Shown here piece after piece: positions 44,859 to 54,670 of a stretch of 64,000 nt of DNA (its first letter is position 1; every line of letters starts with the position of its first letter). Below the pieces are notes generated by a model. It had not been told where the DNA came from, did no database searches, and worked only from the letters and a program-made list of their open reading frames with translations. A program made the translations under genes and the position numbers. Origin of the DNA: Arthrobacter sp. SDTb3-6 (lineage in GTDB: Bacteria; Actinomycetota; Actinomycetes; Actinomycetales; Micrococcaceae); assembly GCF_013376095.1 (NCBI RefSeq), contig NZ_JAAMFN010000003.1, forward strand, positions 1 through 64,000, written 5' to 3'.

Positions 44859-47800
44859 ATGTTTTCACCTAGGAACCGGCTGGCGCGTTTTTCGACCCGA
44901 GCACTGTTGCTTGGCGCCGCCAAGGTTGCGGGTACCGGGCTGATTGCCGTCTCCGTTGCCATTACGATGGGAACATTGCCTGCCACGGCCGCCCCGTCGG
45001 ATCCAGTTCCTGCAGCTTCTTCCACCGCGTCGCCCACGGCAACAGCTCCGGGTACAGACCCGGCTTCAGTTGCTACTGCGCCTGCAACTCCCCAGCCGTC
45101 GCCGAGCGCCAGCCCAACACCAAGTCCTGCCTCGACGCCAGGGTCCTCCCCTTCGGCAGCCGAAATGGCGAAGTACGGCGCATACATGGGGATAGGTCTC
45201 GTCAAAGAGGGGGCCGGCCAGCAACAATCGCACAGTGGAACAGGAACAAAATCATCCCTCTCGGCCTCGGTTGCCCAACCACTTTCCTCCGTTTCACCGG
45301 GCGGGGTGCTGGGCATGGACGTCAGCGGCTGGCAGACCTCCGACGCGGCGCACTCCATAAGTGACGTCAACTGGACTGATCAATGGAGAATGGGAGCGCG
45401 GTTTGTCTACATAAAGGCTACGGAGGGGACCTCTTTCCGCGACGCCTCGTTTTCCTCCCAGTACGTGGGTGCCTCCAGCGTGGGCATGTTGCGCGGAGGC
45501 TACCATTTTGCCCGCCCTGACCAGTCCGACGGTGCCACGCAGGCCGACTTCTTCACCAGCAACGGGGGTGGTTGGAGTGCGGACGGCAAAACCATGCCCC
45601 CACTTCTGGACATTGAAAACAACCCATATGGAGCTGAATGCTACGGCCTGAGCGCGTCGCAGATAGTTTCGTGGATCAGCGCGTTTTCCAAGGAGGTCCA
45701 GGCGCGCACAGGTCGATTGCCCATGATCTACACCAACTACTACTGGTGGCAGGACTGTACGGGAAACTCGGCCGCGTTCACCAACCAGCCGCTCCACATT
45801 GCCGCCTATGGCACATCCAGTCCCTGGATTCCGGGGGGCTGGCCAAACTACAGCGTATGGCAGTACAGCTCCAGTGGTCCTTTTGCCGGCGATTCAAACA
45901 CGTGGAACGGGACGCAAACCAGTCTGAATACTTTTGCCACCAATGCTGATTCCCCTGCACCGCCGCCCGCGTCTCCGCTAGTCAACCCGTCCATTGTCTC
46001 CACTGCGGATATGGTTGCCGCCGACAGCACCGGCGCGCTTTGGGACTACCCCTCCAACGGAGCAGGCGGGTTGGAACCACGAAAGCAAATCGGCCAGGGC
46101 TGGACAGGCATGCGTTCCATCACCGTCATCGATTGGAATTCCGACGGCGTCTTGGATCTGCTTGCCCAAAAGACCACGGGCTCGTTATCGGTCTACCCTG
46201 GTTTGCCAGGTGGAGGATTCGGCGCCCCCCAAACGTTGGCCTCCTCCGGCTGGGGCGGCTACCAGCTGACGGTGGGCTACTGGCTCAATTCTGCCCCATA
46301 CCCACAAATACTGACGCGCTCCGACTCGGGCGTCCTCACGCTGTGGAAAAACCCGTCCGGTGGCGGAATTGACGCCGGAACACAGATCGGCCAGGGCTGG
46401 AACTCGCTTAACCTGACGATGGTCGATTTCGACGGGGACGGCAACCAGGACTTGCTGGCCCAGGACACTACGGGTACGGTCCGGCTATACCGTTCCAACG
46501 GGGCTGGCGGCTTCATGGCCGAGACCCGAAAGACGGTTGCCACTGGCTGGAATGCCTTCACGAGCGTCACGGTGTACAGCGGTTTCGCTTTTCCCGGTTC
46601 CACCGGCTTGATCCAGAGGAATACGTCCGGCGGGATTCGTTACGTGCCTGTTCCCGGCAATTCGAGCTTCGGTACGCCATCAGCGCTCGGTAGCGGATGG
46701 AATCCGTATCTGATTGCCGGCGGCGAAAACATCAACACCAGCCTCCCCGCCACACCTGACCCGTCCATCAAGTCCGTCTCGGATGTTGTGACGGTGGATG
46801 CTGCCGGGAACCTCTGGCGCTACCCCGTCGCGAATGCCGGGCTCGGCGCGGGCACACAGATCGGATACGGGTTCACCGGCATCAAATCGATACACGTGAC
46901 CGACTGGAATGCTGACGGCACCCTGGACCTGCTTGTCCAGCGCACGGACGGCCGGCTGCTGCTGTATCCTGGTGCATCCGGAGGGGGATTTACCGGGGTC
47001 CTCACCCTTGCCGGTTCCGGCTGGGCCGGCTATGACATGACCGTGGGCCAATGGATCCGCGGAGGAAGGTTCCCTTCGATTGTCGCGCAGGCCGCCAACG
47101 GATCGCTCACATCGTTCACCACCACCAACGGAACATCCCTGAGCGCCGGAACCGCAGTTGCTCAAGGCATGACCCGGATGCACCCCGTCATGACCGACTT
47201 CGACGGCGACGGCAACGCCGACATCGTGGCTGTCGACAACATCGGCCGCCTGATACTCTACAGGTCAAACGGTGCGGGGCAGCTCATTGCGGAGACACGC
47301 CCCGTTATTGGGACAGGGTGGAACGGCATGACCAGCGTTGGCCCCGCCAATGGATTCACGTCATCGGGATCGACAGGACTGCTGGCCAAGACCGGCAGCG
47401 GGAACATGATGTACTACCCGACGTCCTCTTCCCACTTTGGTGCGGCATCAACCATCGCCACCGGATGGGGAGCAAACGCTGTTGCCGGAAGCCAGGCGCT
47501 GGCGGGCCAACAAGCCCTCACCAGCCCGAACGACGTCATTTCTGCCGATGCCAACGGCATACTTTGGAATTCCGCAGCGACCGGAACTGGGCAACTTCAG
47601 CCACCATACCCAATCGGTAGGGGCTGGACGGGCCTGAAAAGCCTGCATGTGATCGATTGGAACCAGGACGGCATCCCGGACATCCTGGCCCAGTGGTCCT
47701 CAGGCACCATGACCGTCTATGCGGGTACCACAGGCCCGGGCTTTGCAGCCCCCATCACGGTGGGCACCGCAGGATGGGGCAATATCCGCATAACGACAGG

Positions 47801-48248
47801 GAAATGGGTGTCGGGCGCGCCGTATCCGGGGGTCCTCGGAATCAATGCCGCGGGCCAAATGTTCTATTGGGCCAACCAATCGGGAGGTACGCTTTCGGCC
47901 GGAAACCAAATCGGGACCGGCTGGGGGCCGCTGCGCATCATCATGGTCGACTTCGATTTGGATAGTCGAGCGGACCTGCTCGCCGTTGACGGGCAGGGCC
48001 TCATGCGCCTGTACCGTTCCAACGGAAGCGGCAACTTTGTGGCTGAGACCCGCCCGGTGGTGGGTTCCGGCTGGGCTGCCTTCCAGCAGTTTTCCGGAGT
48101 AACCGGCTTCACCGGCCCCGGCAGCACCGGAGTTCTCGCGGATTCCTCGGACGGATCCGTGCGGTACTACCCCATTACGGCACCACGCAGTTGGGGCGCG
48201 CCAAGCATCCTGGAACAGACGGTCTCAGGGACAACGATCAGTTATTAG
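44859..48248 (+). CDS. Secreted GH25 muramidase with three FG-GAP-like modules
   Basis: A 1129-residue exported protein. A signal peptide (about 1-45) is followed by a Pro/Ala/Thr/Ser linker to about 130 and a GH25 lysozyme domain (about 145-365). The catalytic acids are probably in GMDVSGWQ and PPLLDIENN. Three long homologous modules follow (about 379-640, 641-890 and 891-1125), each with two calcium-type loops such as DWNSDGVLD and DFDGDGNQD and recurring WTGMRSI, GWNS and RLYRSNGAG. GGAGAAG precedes the ATG at 44859. The enzyme should cut peptidoglycan; the modules probably bind wall glycans. The upstream 230 bp has an AT-rich stretch (44706-44740) likely to hold the promoter. Confidence 0.92.
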   Translation: MFSPRNRLARFSTRALLLGAAKVAGTGLIAVSVAITMGTLPATAAPSDPVPAASSTASPTATAPGTDPASVATAPATPQPSPSASPTPSPASTPGSSPSAAEMAKYGAYMGIGLVKEGAGQQQSHSGTGTKSSLSASVAQPLSSVSPGGVLGMDVSGWQTSDAAHSISDVNWTDQWRMGARFVYIKATEGTSFRDASFSSQYVGASSVGMLRGGYHFARPDQSDGATQADFFTSNGGGWSADGKTMPPLLDIENNPYGAECYGLSASQIVSWISAFSKEVQARTGRLPMIYTNYYWWQDCTGNSAAFTNQPLHIAAYGTSSPWIPGGWPNYSVWQYSSSGPFAGDSNTWNGTQTSLNTFATNADSPAPPPASPLVNPSIVSTADMVAADSTGALWDYPSNGAGGLEPRKQIGQGWTGMRSITVIDWNSDGVLDLLAQKTTGSLSVYPGLPGGGFGAPQTLASSGWGGYQLTVGYWLNSAPYPQILTRSDSGVLTLWKNPSGGGIDAGTQIGQGWNSLNLTMVDFDGDGNQDLLAQDTTGTVRLYRSNGAGGFMAETRKTVATGWNAFTSVTVYSGFAFPGSTGLIQRNTSGGIRYVPVPGNSSFGTPSALGSGWNPYLIAGGENINTSLPATPDPSIKSVSDVVTVDAAGNLWRYPVANAGLGAGTQIGYGFTGIKSIHVTDWNADGTLDLLVQRTDGRLLLYPGASGGGFTGVLTLAGSGWAGYDMTVGQWIRGGRFPSIVAQAANGSLTSFTTTNGTSLSAGTAVAQGMTRMHPVMTDFDGDGNADIVAVDNIGRLILYRSNGAGQLIAETRPVIGTGWNGMTSVGPANGFTSSGSTGLLAKTGSGNMMYYPTSSSHFGAASTIATGWGANAVAGSQALAGQQALTSPNDVISADANGILWNSAATGTGQLQPPYPIGRGWTGLKSLHVIDWNQDGIPDILAQWSSGTMTVYAGTTGPGFAAPITVGTAGWGNIRITTGKWVSGAPYPGVLGINAAGQMFYWANQSGGTLSAGNQIGTGWGPLRIIMVDFDLDSRADLLAVDGQGLMRLYRSNGSGNFVAETRPVVGSGWAAFQQFSGVTGFTGPGSTGVLADSSDGSVRYYPITAPRSWGAPSILEQTVSGTTISY

Positions 48249-48277
48249 ACTGTGTACGTCCCGCTCCCGCGCCGCGA

Positions 48278-49417
48278 CTACCGCGTGCCCGCAATTTCCT
48301 TGACGGCAGTTTCCCAAACCGCCATCTGCGATTCAGCTGACAACGGCCTGGCTGCAGTCTCGGCCGCACGCTTCCAGCCGTCGATGGCTTCGGGAGTCAG
48401 CGACCAGAGAGTCTTTCGCAGCGACTCCGCAGAGAAATCCTCTGTGATGGCACCGAGCCCATATTTCTCCACCAGCCCCGCCATGGCCGGCGACGGCCCC
48501 ACAATGAGGCCGATGCGGGCCTGGACCGCCTCGAAAAACTTGTTGGGCAGGGCGTTCTTCAAATTAAAGTTGGTGGGCGGCAGGAACACCAAGGAGACGT
48601 CGTACTTGCTCAGGGTGGCGACCAGTTCCTTGTACGGTACAGGTTCGCGGAAAGTGATGGAAGGAACGGATTCGGCCATGGCCTTGAGCTCCGCCACATA
48701 GTCTGGTTCGTTGGGCATGACGATCATGTCCAGGGAGAGCCAGTCCGGGGCGCCCTTCATGGCCTCAATGAAATTCTCCAGTTTCCGGTACCGTTGCCCG
48801 GCGGCGCTGTGGATGAGGCGCACCTTCTCCGGTGTTGGTTCAACCCTGCCTTCAACGTACGGAGCCGCATTCGTAACAACGCCCGTCGGTGTTCCGTAGT
48901 CTTTGAAATATTCATCTGCGATGCCCTGGGACACTGAGGTTACCGATGAGGCTCCCGCAAGGTATCGGGAGCACAGCCACCGCATGAACGGCGCGATAAA
49001 CAGCCGCCATTTAAGGTTGTCTTCCTTTTCGCGTGGTGCAAACTCGTGCAGGTCCGAGTGGACTCCCAGGCGCGGTTCAAGGTCCAGGGCCAGCGGCAGG
49101 GTGTTGAGGTCATTAGCCAGAATGATGTCAAAACGGCCCTTGGGCAAGAGGGCGCGGGCCGATTTCACGGCTGGGAGTCCGTTGTAAACCTTGGCATACT
49201 GGCGGCTGACCAGCCCAAGCTTGTCAGACGGCCATCCCCGGGAGTCTTCAGGGAGGGGATAATGCTCCTCCACGCCGTCAGGGGCCCCACCATAGGCGCA
49301 GGTGCTCACGCGGTACTTTTCCTTGAACAACTCCACCTGCTTCAGCACCCGGGGGTCCGATCGAATGGGGGAAAATGTCAGGATAAGCAAGGAAGGAAGC
49401 TCAGTCATGTCCTCCAT
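48278..49417 (-). CDS. GT-B glycosyltransferase
   Basis: A 379-residue glycosyltransferase with an N-terminal LTFSPIRSDPRVLKQ (a family 4-like start), DIILANDLNTLPLAL, and a C-terminal domain containing LPNKFFEAVQARIGLIVG, the usual nucleotide-sugar binding region. Donor unknown. It is the last gene of a minus-strand glycan operon that starts at 54514. ATG at 49417 is used; a second ATG is three codons later. Confidence 0.85.
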   Translation of the reverse strand: MEDMTELPSLLILTFSPIRSDPRVLKQVELFKEKYRVSTCAYGGAPDGVEEHYPLPEDSRGWPSDKLGLVSRQYAKVYNGLPAVKSARALLPKGRFDIILANDLNTLPLALDLEPRLGVHSDLHEFAPREKEDNLKWRLFIAPFMRWLCSRYLAGASSVTSVSQGIADEYFKDYGTPTGVVTNAAPYVEGRVEPTPEKVRLIHSAAGQRYRKLENFIEAMKGAPDWLSLDMIVMPNEPDYVAELKAMAESVPSITFREPVPYKELVATLSKYDVSLVFLPPTNFNLKNALPNKFFEAVQARIGLIVGPSPAMAGLVEKYGLGAITEDFSAESLRKTLWSLTPEAIDGWKRAAETAARPLSAESQMAVWETAVKEIAGTR

Positions 49418-49465
49418 TATTCCCGATGGCGCGTTGTGCCAGGACCCACGCGACGACTGACGCGG

Positions 49466-50575
49466 CTAAAAGACCCTGCGGAGAAGCGGCACCTTCGAGG
49501 CCAGCCACGAAATGGCAAAGCTTGCCACCAACGTGACGACATAGGCCACCGCTACTGCCGTGAGTGACCTGGCATGAAGGACGGCCGGTACATTGAGCCG
49601 AATGGCCTCGAAAATGACCAAATGAACCAGGAACACCCCAAAGGATGCATTGGAGAGCGCCACAAGCAATGCACCGGCCGTTCGCGGAATCTTGATAAAT
49701 TCCACCAGGGAAAGCCCGACGACGAACACGCCAAGCGCGGCCAGGGCAACGCCCGCACCCAAATATGAAACGGAAACCAAACGGTCTGCCAGCGGCAAGA
49801 CGCCCCGGTGCCCGTAATGCCAGACAGTGAAGGCGATGAGCCCCACCGTCACCATTGCTGCACCTGCAAGCGGCAGACCCCTTAACCGGACCTGGCGAAG
49901 CGCATACCCCGCCGCAAAATATCCGACATAGGGTATCCAGTACGTAAAGACATTCATCGGTATCGGCCGGGATACCCCGAAAATTCCCAAAACGCCAGGC
50001 ACCATGAAGGCCACCACAGTGACGGCAAGAAGTGTACCTGCGGTTATGAGGGAGCGCCGGCGGCCGTTGGCAGTGATGAACACTGCCAACAAGGGTGCAA
50101 TGGCATACAGGCCCAGGATAAGCCACAGGAAGTACATCTGCGTAAAGACCGAACTGTCATAAAGCAGTTGCAGGACCCGCGCGGTGGTTAGGTGCTCGTG
50201 CCGCATCCAGAGGCGCACGCCCACCAAGTAGACCGCATTCCAGACGATTAGTGCCGGAACCAGCCGGGCCGCACGCTTGCGGTAAAACGTGCCTGGTGAT
50301 TCGCGCACCTGCCGTGAGCCGAGCAAGAGTGCACCGGATATCATGACGAAAACGGGAACAACCCAGATGAAGCCGATGTCGATGGCAGCTGCGCTCCACC
50401 AGCCACGGCCGCTCTTTGGGGCCACCCCTACACGAAGTCCAAAAACGTGGATGGCGACCACACCGCAGATGCTGAGGACCCGCAGTACGTCAAGCCCGTA
50501 GTTGCGCTGCGCGCCTGCCTGCTCCGCACGAACGACCGTGACCGTTGGTTTTCCTGATCCGGCGTCACAGCTCAT
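49466..50575 (-). CDS. Acyltransferase family 3 membrane protein
   Basis: A 369-residue protein with about ten helices. The N-terminal GLDVLRVLSICGVVAIHVFG contains the family's RxxH-type catalytic histidine, and PVFVMISGALLL and FYRKRAARLVPALIVW follow as usual. It is likely to O-acetylate a surface glycan. The start overlaps the DUF2304 stop by 4 bp. Confidence 0.9.
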   Translation of the reverse strand: MSCDAGSGKPTVTVVRAEQAGAQRNYGLDVLRVLSICGVVAIHVFGLRVGVAPKSGRGWWSAAAIDIGFIWVVPVFVMISGALLLGSRQVRESPGTFYRKRAARLVPALIVWNAVYLVGVRLWMRHEHLTTARVLQLLYDSSVFTQMYFLWLILGLYAIAPLLAVFITANGRRRSLITAGTLLAVTVVAFMVPGVLGIFGVSRPIPMNVFTYWIPYVGYFAAGYALRQVRLRGLPLAGAAMVTVGLIAFTVWHYGHRGVLPLADRLVSVSYLGAGVALAALGVFVVGLSLVEFIKIPRTAGALLVALSNASFGVFLVHLVIFEAIRLNVPAVLHARSLTAVAVAYVVTLVASFAISWLASKVPLLRRVF

Positions 50576-50988
50576 CCGGCGGCAGCTCCGTTGCTTTCAG
50601 AGGTCGACGGAGCCTCTTTCACCGACATGGACAAGGCGGCAACGGCTGGCGCCTGGGTCCGGTTGACTTCGTCCAACGCCACCCTTCGAGACAATTTGGT
50701 CATAGTGGTTTCCATGTGACGAAACCGCTGGTATGTGGTTGCCATGAACACAAGGAAACTGACGATCAGCCCGTAGAGAACCAAATCGGTTCCGCGGCCT
50801 ATGCCAAAGAACCTGGCAATATGCGTCAGCATCTCCGGAAAGAAAATCGACAAGGCTGCGATGCAGGCAAAAAGCACCAGCATCATGCGTCGGATGGCCA
50901 AGTGTCGCGCATTGGAGCCACCACGCATAAGGGCGAGTGAAACGATCACAACAGCGAGGACAAGGACGATTTGAACAACAATTTGCAC
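50572..50988 (-). CDS. DUF2304 membrane protein
   Basis: A 138-residue protein with three helices and a polar C-terminal tail, in the DUF2304 pattern (LALMRGGSNARHLAIRRMM, then FFGIGRGTDLVLY). It is commonly paired with a dolichol-phosphate-mannose-synthase-like GT2, as here, where it follows by 4 nt. It may anchor or assist that enzyme. GTG start. Confidence 0.88.
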   Translation of the reverse strand: MQIVVQIVLVLAVVIVSLALMRGGSNARHLAIRRMMLVLFACIAALSIFFPEMLTHIARFFGIGRGTDLVLYGLIVSFLVFMATTYQRFRHMETTMTKLSRRVALDEVNRTQAPAVAALSMSVKEAPSTSESNGAAAG

Positions 50989-50992
50989 TATG

Positions 50993-51658
50993 TCACCTAA
51001 ACAAAAGGTCGGCGAGGATGTTTACCGAATTCAGAAGGGACTGGCCCTTGCCCTTTGAATAGTCGGTATAGATGATTTCCACCGGTTGCTCCACCCATTT
51101 GGGCTTCATTTCAGCAACCTGGTGAACCAGCTCCGAGGCATGCGCCATACGGTTCTGCGTCAAGTGGATGCCCCGGGCCACCTTGGGGCTCAAAGCACGG
51201 AGCCCGTTGTGGGCGTCCGTCAGGGCCAATCCGGTGGCCATGCGCGACTGCACGGCCGCCGTCCGGAGCACAAGTCGCTTGGCTGGCGAGAGTTTGGTCC
51301 GCTTGTCCAGGAAACGCGAACCAAGCACAATCTCGGCCTCGCCGGACTTGATGCGCTCTGCCATCGCTTGCGCATCAACCACGCGGTGCTGTCCGTCCGC
51401 GTCGAAGGTGATGATGCAATCCAACTCGGGATCGTTAAGGGCATACTCGATACCAGTCTGAAGTGACGCCCCTTGACCAAGGTTGACCGGGTGCTGCACT
51501 ACCACTGCCCCGGCGTCACGGGCCGCCGTCTGGGAGCCGTCAGTGCTGCCGTCGTCGACACAAACGACGTACGGGAACACCTTTCGGAGCCCCGTGATGA
51601 CGGCGCCGACAACCGAGGCCTCGTTATACATGGGGATGACTATCCAAGTTCGACTCAC
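50993..51658 (-). CDS. Polyprenyl-phosphate glycosyltransferase (family 2, DPM-like)
   Basis: A 221-residue GT2: IVIPMYNEASVVGAVI, CVDDGSTDGSQ and TFDADGQH are the donor-binding and DxD motifs of the DPM1/polyprenyl-phosphate class. It probably charges undecaprenyl phosphate with a sugar for later transfer outside the cell. The DUF2304 gene immediately downstream supports this. GTG start. Confidence 0.88.
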   Translation of the reverse strand: MSRTWIVIPMYNEASVVGAVITGLRKVFPYVVCVDDGSTDGSQTAARDAGAVVVQHPVNLGQGASLQTGIEYALNDPELDCIITFDADGQHRVVDAQAMAERIKSGEAEIVLGSRFLDKRTKLSPAKRLVLRTAAVQSRMATGLALTDAHNGLRALSPKVARGIHLTQNRMAHASELVHQVAEMKPKWVEQPVEIIYTDYSKGKGQSLLNSVNILADLLFR

Positions 51659-51714
51659 CGCTCAAGTATCCCATATGCCCCAGCCACGGCGTGGCCGGCG
51701 CTTCCCGTGCTGCC

Positions 51715-52203
51715 TCAACCGCGGGCAGCCTCTGACAGTGCGTTGGCCATGGCGAAGGGGCCGTGCATCAGGCGGGCATCGGTGCGTCGCCGCAGCTTCC
51801 ACACAGCCCTGTCGGCCTCCGGATCCGCCGAAACGATCACATCGGCGCGGCAAAAAATATTCGTCAGTTCCCGGTTCGCCTTCAGCGCACGCGCCACCCG
51901 ACGGGAAGCAAGATTGTACTTCGCCAAGCGGGCCGCGATGCCCAGCGGCCCGGGCCTGGCAGCCAAGGATTCCACGAGGGCACCGAGCCGGCCCGCGGCA
52001 GGGACGCCAAGTCCGACGACGACCACTTCGTCGTGGCTGACAGGTTCCCTCACGGAGGGCCCCTGCACATAACCTGCAACACAATGGACGGCAATACCAA
52101 AGTCTGACACAGCCTCCCTTGCTTGACGTACCAGCTCATCAATTGCCATGTCCGGCCGCTCGGCGCGGCCCAGCAGGATGGCGAGTTGAAGGGGTTCCCT
52201 CAC
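51715..52203 (-). CDS. Hypothetical protein in glycan operon
   Basis: A 162-residue protein with no membrane segment. FCRADVIVSADPEADRAVWKLRRRT near the C-terminus resembles the end of a nucleotide-binding fold, and HDEVVVVGLGVPAAG another strand-loop, but no family is recognised. The GTG overlaps the upstream glycosyltransferase stop (GTGA), so it is translated with it. It may be an accessory or degenerate glycosyltransferase-like protein. Confidence 0.65.
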   Translation of the reverse strand: MREPLQLAILLGRAERPDMAIDELVRQAREAVSDFGIAVHCVAGYVQGPSVREPVSHDEVVVVGLGVPAAGRLGALVESLAARPGPLGIAARLAKYNLASRRVARALKANRELTNIFCRADVIVSADPEADRAVWKLRRRTDARLMHGPFAMANALSEAARG

Positions 52204-53543
52204 TGTTTGCTCCTCTCCGAGGGTTGCGCAGGCTGCCCGGCCCGTTCGTCAAGTTCCGAGCGGAGTTCGGCGATTGCCGGTCGGAGCGTGGCGGACCGTT
52301 CAAACTGCTGCCCGAATTCCCATGCCGCTTCCCACTTGGCCGGGTCGGGTGCGGCGAGTTCCTTGGCGCAGGCTAGCAGCGCAGCTGCGATGCCTTCTGG
52401 TGTCAGGTCCCTGGCCTCAAACCAAAGCGGGTAGTTGCGAAGAATTGTCGACGCGGCGCTGTCTGCTGCGTGGACAGACACAATGGGCAGGCCCGTTGCA
52501 ATGTACTCCGCCGTTTTTCCGCCCGTCACATACTTTCCCGGAGGGAGTATTAGCAACAGCGCATCAACTCCTTGATAGAATGTGGCAACATCGCGCTTGG
52601 AGATGGGGCCTTCGTAGGCAAGGCCCCGGTGCATGCCGGAATTGAAAATTTCCAGGACGTTTGCCGGAACCAGTCCGGTAGGGCTCAGCTTTCCGCGGAA
52701 GACTGCATGCGCCATCTGCGCATCGTCCTTGCCGAAGGCCGCGTCCCATCCCGCCAGGAACTCGGCCAAGGGAACGGCTGTGTATTGAAGGGTGCCAAGG
52801 TAGCCAATACGTGGTTCCATGGTTTTTCTGGCCTCAGGACGGCGGTGACCCGGTTGGGGGTCAAATCCGTTCGGCACCACGCGCATGCTACGGATCGTGT
52901 CGGGATACCTGCGCGCGTATTCGTCGAGTATGGGCTGGTTCACAAACCACGTACGCAGCGCCCCTTTCAGATAGCCATGTTCAAGCCTGCCCCGCTCCGA
53001 TACGGTCGCGAAAATCTCAGCACCGGTGAACGTACTGAATGACCAGGCGTCCCGGTAGTCCAGGACATAGGGAACATCAGGCAGCTCACGCGCTATTTTG
53101 TACGAAACATAGGGCGCCGCAGAGGCCATGACCAGGTCAACGGGGTGCTCCCGGTGAATTTGGTGCACGGCCTGGCTGGCGGGGCCAAACCAGGACGCGT
53201 GAAAGTCCTCGGGAAACCCCTTGTTGCTGCGCCGACGAAAAAGTTCCTTCCAGATATAGGGTGCCTCAATCCGGAGCCTCGAATAACGCCGAAGGTCACG
53301 CCGGTTCGGTTCCTCCGAACCGCCGTCGGATACGTGGACCACGTTGATCGTGGGGTCGATGGCATCCAGCAGCCGTCTGTCTGCTCCGGTCACCTCGGCC
53401 CAGATGTCCGCGTCAACAGTGAGGACCGTAACATCCCAGCCAGCTTCTGCGAAGCCGTTTGCCACTGCCGTGCAACGGTATACCGAGGAAGCCGAGCTGG
53501 GCGGAAAGGCAAACGAAATATAAAGAAGATGGGGCCGGTTCAC
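52200..53543 (-). CDS. Glycosyltransferase, GT-B type
   Basis: A 447-residue protein. The N-terminal LYISFAFPPSSASSVYRCTAVANGFAE is a family 4-type acceptor-domain start, DYRDAWSF is typical of sugar transferases of this group, and GGKTAEYIATGLPIVSVH is the donor-domain E-loop. It overlaps the neighbouring genes by 4 bp on each side. Donor and acceptor unknown. Confidence 0.85.
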   Translation of the reverse strand: MNRPHLLYISFAFPPSSASSVYRCTAVANGFAEAGWDVTVLTVDADIWAEVTGADRRLLDAIDPTINVVHVSDGGSEEPNRRDLRRYSRLRIEAPYIWKELFRRRSNKGFPEDFHASWFGPASQAVHQIHREHPVDLVMASAAPYVSYKIARELPDVPYVLDYRDAWSFSTFTGAEIFATVSERGRLEHGYLKGALRTWFVNQPILDEYARRYPDTIRSMRVVPNGFDPQPGHRRPEARKTMEPRIGYLGTLQYTAVPLAEFLAGWDAAFGKDDAQMAHAVFRGKLSPTGLVPANVLEIFNSGMHRGLAYEGPISKRDVATFYQGVDALLLILPPGKYVTGGKTAEYIATGLPIVSVHAADSAASTILRNYPLWFEARDLTPEGIAAALLACAKELAAPDPAKWEAAWEFGQQFERSATLRPAIAELRSELDERAGQPAQPSERSKQ

Positions 53544-54514
53544 TTTGCCGTCTCCAACACTTTCTTGTAGCCGGCTTCGAGCCGTGGCAGCAGGGCCGCC
53601 GGGCCGTGGTTCTTGATGATGTAATTCACACTGTCGAGCCTGCAGGAGAGCGCAGGCGGGTCGGCCAGCGATTCACGCACGGCCGTGCCCACATCGACGC
53701 GAGCCACGGAAACCGTGGCAACGTCCGCCGGATACCCGGCATGCTGGTCGGCAAAGATCGTGGGAATGCCCATGCCCATGGCCTCCAACTCACTTGTGGC
53801 CAATATCCCAGCGATCTGTCCCACGGCAATGTGTGCGTGTGACATTTCCCGAAGGAAATCTGCCTTGGGCATCTTCGGCAGAAGTTCCACGCCCATTGCA
53901 CCGACCTCCGCCGCACGGTCGCCCCAGTCCAGTCCGACGATGTCAACATCCATTCCGGCCAGGGCAGCCACAACGTCGGCGGCGGTCTGCACCCAGGCGT
54001 CGCCGCCCTTCGATGCGTCCCAGCGCGACGGGAAGAACACCCGGGGCCTGTCGGCCGGAGACCATTTGGGAAGCTCGGCGAGGTCTATCGGAATGGGCAT
54101 GTATTCAGCATCGGACCGGGCACGCTCTGCTTTTTCTCGATTGTCCGGTGTGGCATACCAGACATGCCCGGCGCCATCCACGTCAGCCCGGATCGCCGCA
54201 TGGTGCTGCTCTTGCCAGTAGTTTTCCCGAATGTCAGTGCCGTGCAGGGTCAGTGCATATGGCCGTGCAAACCTGCCACGAGCCCATTTTGCCCTTCCGC
54301 CCATGTTGACATGCCACAGTTGCGTACGCGGGTATGCCGAGGCCTGTTCCAGGAGGAACCGGTAGTAGGCAGCTTTAGTGCCCCCGCGGGTCCACGGTCC
54401 CTGAATGATCTTCCAGGGCTTACCTTGTCGTTGTCCCTCCGTGACAAAGGTTTTGCCAACATCGGCGCAGTCGAAGAGTTGCGTGACCCGGATTTCCTTG
54501 TTCATGCCATACAT
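53540..54514 (-). CDS. Glycosyltransferase
   Basis: A 324-residue protein of GT-B type. TLHGTDIRENYW, VFFPSRWDASKGGDAW and ATSELEAMGMGIPTIFADQHAG mark the donor domain. It is the first gene of the operon running to 48278. Two starts are possible, MYGM at 54514 or ATG at 54505; neither has a clear RBS. A longer upstream frame overlaps the divergent ABC transporter and is not credible. Confidence 0.82.
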   Translation of the reverse strand: MYGMNKEIRVTQLFDCADVGKTFVTEGQRQGKPWKIIQGPWTRGGTKAAYYRFLLEQASAYPRTQLWHVNMGGRAKWARGRFARPYALTLHGTDIRENYWQEQHHAAIRADVDGAGHVWYATPDNREKAERARSDAEYMPIPIDLAELPKWSPADRPRVFFPSRWDASKGGDAWVQTAADVVAALAGMDVDIVGLDWGDRAAEVGAMGVELLPKMPKADFLREMSHAHIAVGQIAGILATSELEAMGMGIPTIFADQHAGYPADVATVSVARVDVGTAVRESLADPPALSCRLDSVNYIIKNHGPAALLPRLEAGYKKVLETAK

Positions 54515-54670
54515 TCTCGCATTGAACCCGCTCCCACCGGTGTCAGGCAACGCGCCCGCTGGGCCTGGGTCGCGAACTTCATCGGTCCGCGAAAGCGCAC
54601 GGGCAAGGCGCTCTTCAGGCAACCCCCGTAGTATAGGAAGGATTCTTCCACTGCAGTTCTGGAGTAAAAC

